From contig CAKUEZ010000104.1 in assembly GCA_934646965.1 (NCBI GenBank), positions 1 to 6,883 on the forward strand: a stretch of 6,883 nt of DNA, in the 5' to 3' direction. Below, piece by piece: positions 5,313 to 6,883 of the stretch. Within the stretch, counting starts at the first letter, position 1. The number at the start of each line of letters is the position of its first letter. The stretch comes from an uncultured Collinsella sp. (GTDB lineage Bacteria > Actinomycetota > Coriobacteriia > Coriobacteriales > Coriobacteriaceae). Position numbers and translations under genes: made by a program. The notes beneath the pieces are model-generated. The model was not told where the DNA came from. It made no database searches and saw nothing but the letters and a program-made list of their open reading frames with translations.

Positions 5313-6883
5313 ATGGGATCTGATGTGAAGATCGCACGCGCGTTGATCTCGGTTACCGATAAGACGGGCGTCGTCGATTTCGCACGGACGCTGGTTGACG
5401 ACTTTGGCGTCGAGATCATCTCTACGGGCGGCACGGCTCGTGCCATTGAGGATGCGGGCGTTCCCGTAACCCCCATCGAGGAATTCACGGGCTATCCCGA
5501 GATGATGGACGGCCGCGTCAAGACGCTGCACCCCAAGGTTCACGGCGCGCTGCTGGCCCGCCGCGATTCCGAGCAGCACATGCAGGAGGCCGCTCAGCAC
5601 GGCATTAAGATGATTGACCTAGTCGTCGTCAACCTGTACGAGTTCGAGAAGACCGTCGCCAACCCCGAGGTCACCTTCGCGGACGCCATCGAGCACATCG
5701 ACATCGGCGGCCCCTCCATGCTGCGCTCTGCCGCCAAGAACGCCGCGAGCGTTACCGTCATCTCCGACCCGGCCGACTACGACGCCGTCCTGGCCGAGAT
5801 GCACGAGACCGGCGGCTGCACCACGCTTGCCACCCGTCGTCGCTTGCAGGTGAAGGTCTACCAGACCACCGCCGCCTACGACACGGCTATCTCCCGTTGG
5901 CTTGCCGCTCAGGCAAGCGACGTGGCGGACACCTCCGCTAAGCTCGAGATCTCGCTGGAGAAGGTCGATGACCTTCGCTATGGCGAGAACCCGCAGCAGA
6001 AGGCCACGGTTTATCGCTTTGCCGAGGGCTGCGAGAACACCGCGAGCTCGCAGTTCCCGCTGGTGGGCTCCGAGCAGATCCAGGGCAAGCCGCTCAGCTA
6101 CAACAACTATCTGGATGCCGACGCCGCCTGGAACCTGGTCCGCGAGTTCGACGAGCCGGCCTGCGTGATTCTCAAGCATCAGAACCCCTGCGGCTCTGCC
6201 GTGGCTGAGGACATCACGTCCGCCTACGACCGCGCCTTCGCCTGCGATCCCAAGAGCGCCTTCGGCGGCATCATCGCTTGCAACCGCGAGGTTCCCTTTG
6301 AGCTGGTTGAGCATTTCGCCGACCAGAACAAGCAGTTCGTCGAGGTCATCATCGCCCCGAGCTACACCGACGAGGCGCTCGAGCGCATGGCCAAGCGCCC
6401 CAACTTGCGCGTGTTGGCGACCGGCGGCGTGGACCACGGCGCCCAGGTGGAGCTGCGCTCCATCGACGGCGGCATGCTGGTCCAGGAGGTCGACCACGTG
6501 ACCGAGGACCCCGCGACCTTTACGTTCCCCACCGACCGCAAGCCCACCGACGCCGAGATGGCCGAGCTTGAGTTTGCCTGGAAGGTCTGCAAGGGCGTCA
6601 AGTCCAACGCCATCCTGGTCTCCAAGGGCAAGGCCGGCATTGGCATGGGCCCGGGTCAGCCAAACCGCGTGGATTCCGCGCTGCTGGCCTGCGAGCGTGC
6701 CGAGGACTTCTGCGAGCGCGAGGGCGTTGAGAAGGGCGGCTTTGCCTGCGCAAGCGACGCGTTCTTCCCGTTCCGCGACAACGTTGACGTGCTTGCCGCG
6801 CACGGCGTGACCTGCATCATCCAGCCCGGCGGCTCCAAGCGCGACGACGAGAGCATCCAGGCCTGCAACGAGCACGGCATCGC
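5313..6883 (+). CDS. purH: Bifunctional AICAR formyltransferase / IMP cyclohydrolase (3' end cut by window)
   Basis: The frame is open from the ATG at 5313 to the last base: 523 codons plus two bases. It performs the last two steps of IMP synthesis: formylation of AICAR with 10-formyl-tetrahydrofolate, then ring closure. The N-terminal cyclohydrolase (MGS-like) domain shows STGGT at 37-41 and [11 protein letters not shown] at 68-78. K70, Y109 (VNLYEF), D130 (IDIGG) and K142 (AAKN) match residues described as catalytic in the animal enzyme. The transformylase domain has LRYGENPQQ at 221-229, the catalytic Lys-His pair K288-H289 in [13 protein letters not shown] at 315-320 and [14 protein letters not shown] at 446-459. 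The last visible residues, [21 protein letters not shown], are close to the usual C terminus, so only about a dozen residues should be missing. The gene is led by a strong AGGAGG, is divergent from the GNAT gene, and has no visible purine gene beside it. Confidence 0.97.
   Translation, partial: MGSDVKIARALISVTDKTGVVDFARTLVDDFGVEIISTGGTARAIEDAGVPVTPIEEFTGYPEMMDGRVKTLHPKVHGALLARRDSEQHMQEAAQHGIKMIDLVVVNLYEFEKTVANPEVTFADAIEHIDIGGPSMLRSAAKNAASVTVISDPADYDAVLAEMHETGGCTTLATRRRLQVKVYQTTAAYDTAISRWLAAQASDVADTSAKLEISLEKVDDLRYGENPQQKATVYRFAEGCENTASSQFPLVGSEQIQGKPLSYNNYLDADAAWNLVREFDEPACVILKHQNPCGSAVAEDITSAYDRAFACDPKSAFGGIIACNREVPFELVEHFADQNKQFVEVIIAPSYTDEALERMAKRPNLRVLATGGVDHGAQVELRSIDGGMLVQEVDHVTEDPATFTFPTDRKPTDAEMAELEFAWKVCKGVKSNAILVSKGKAGIGMGPGQPNRVDSALLACERAEDFCEREGVEKGGFACASDAFFPFRDNVDVLAAHGVTCIIQPGGSKRDDESIQACNEHGI

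Noticed and set aside
4370..5323. 317-codon plus-strand frame opposite the GNAT gene
   Set aside because: It starts inside the palindrome, runs across the intergenic gap into purH, and has no recognisable features.
5619..6875. 418-codon open frame on the minus strand opposite purH
   Set aside because: It is a mirror of GC-rich purH codons with low-complexity Gly/Ala/Val/Leu content; purH motifs on the plus strand are unambiguous.

Overview
The window looks like a piece of a high-GC actinobacterial chromosome, most likely from the Coriobacteriia and perhaps Collinsella. This is inferred from the G/C-ending codons, the gene types and the style of the intergenic repeats; no marker gene is present to prove it. 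No phage, plasmid, CRISPR or rRNA/tRNA feature was found.

Layout from left to right. (1) 1-396, plus strand: the C-terminal end of a calcineurin-like metallophosphoesterase. (2) 412-1428, minus strand: gluQ, the tRNA glutamyl-Q(34) synthetase paralogue, convergent with the first gene and with only 15 bp between the two stops. (3) 1429-1957: a 529-bp divergent gap with a possibly leaderless gluQ promoter, an orphan perfect 13-bp-stem hairpin, a second weaker hairpin, a short cluster of palindromic repeat units, and a GGGAC/GTCCC inverted repeat. (4) 1958-3898, plus strand: a secreted-then-membrane-anchored DUF2207 protein with a polyglycine tail, followed by a good intrinsic terminator. (5) 3899-4393: a 495-bp gene-free island with an AT-richer MITE-like element with 35-bp imperfect terminal inverted repeats and, after it, a set of direct repeats ending in a perfect 58-bp palindrome. 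(6) 4394-5035, minus strand: a GNAT acetyltransferase. (7) 5313-6883, plus strand: purH, lacking only about its last dozen residues at the window edge.

The genes do not form one pathway. purH makes IMP in purine biosynthesis, gluQ modifies the queuosine of tRNA-Asp, and the DUF2207 protein, the phosphoesterase and the acetyltransferase have no known specific substrates. Each is its own transcription unit, judged by strand switches and gaps. I see no sign of a new multi-gene system among the coding genes. The least ordinary material is intergenic: the repeat unit carrying CCCCAACGACTAGTCGTT occurs on both sides of the DUF2207 gene, and the fold-back element lies next to the long palindrome.
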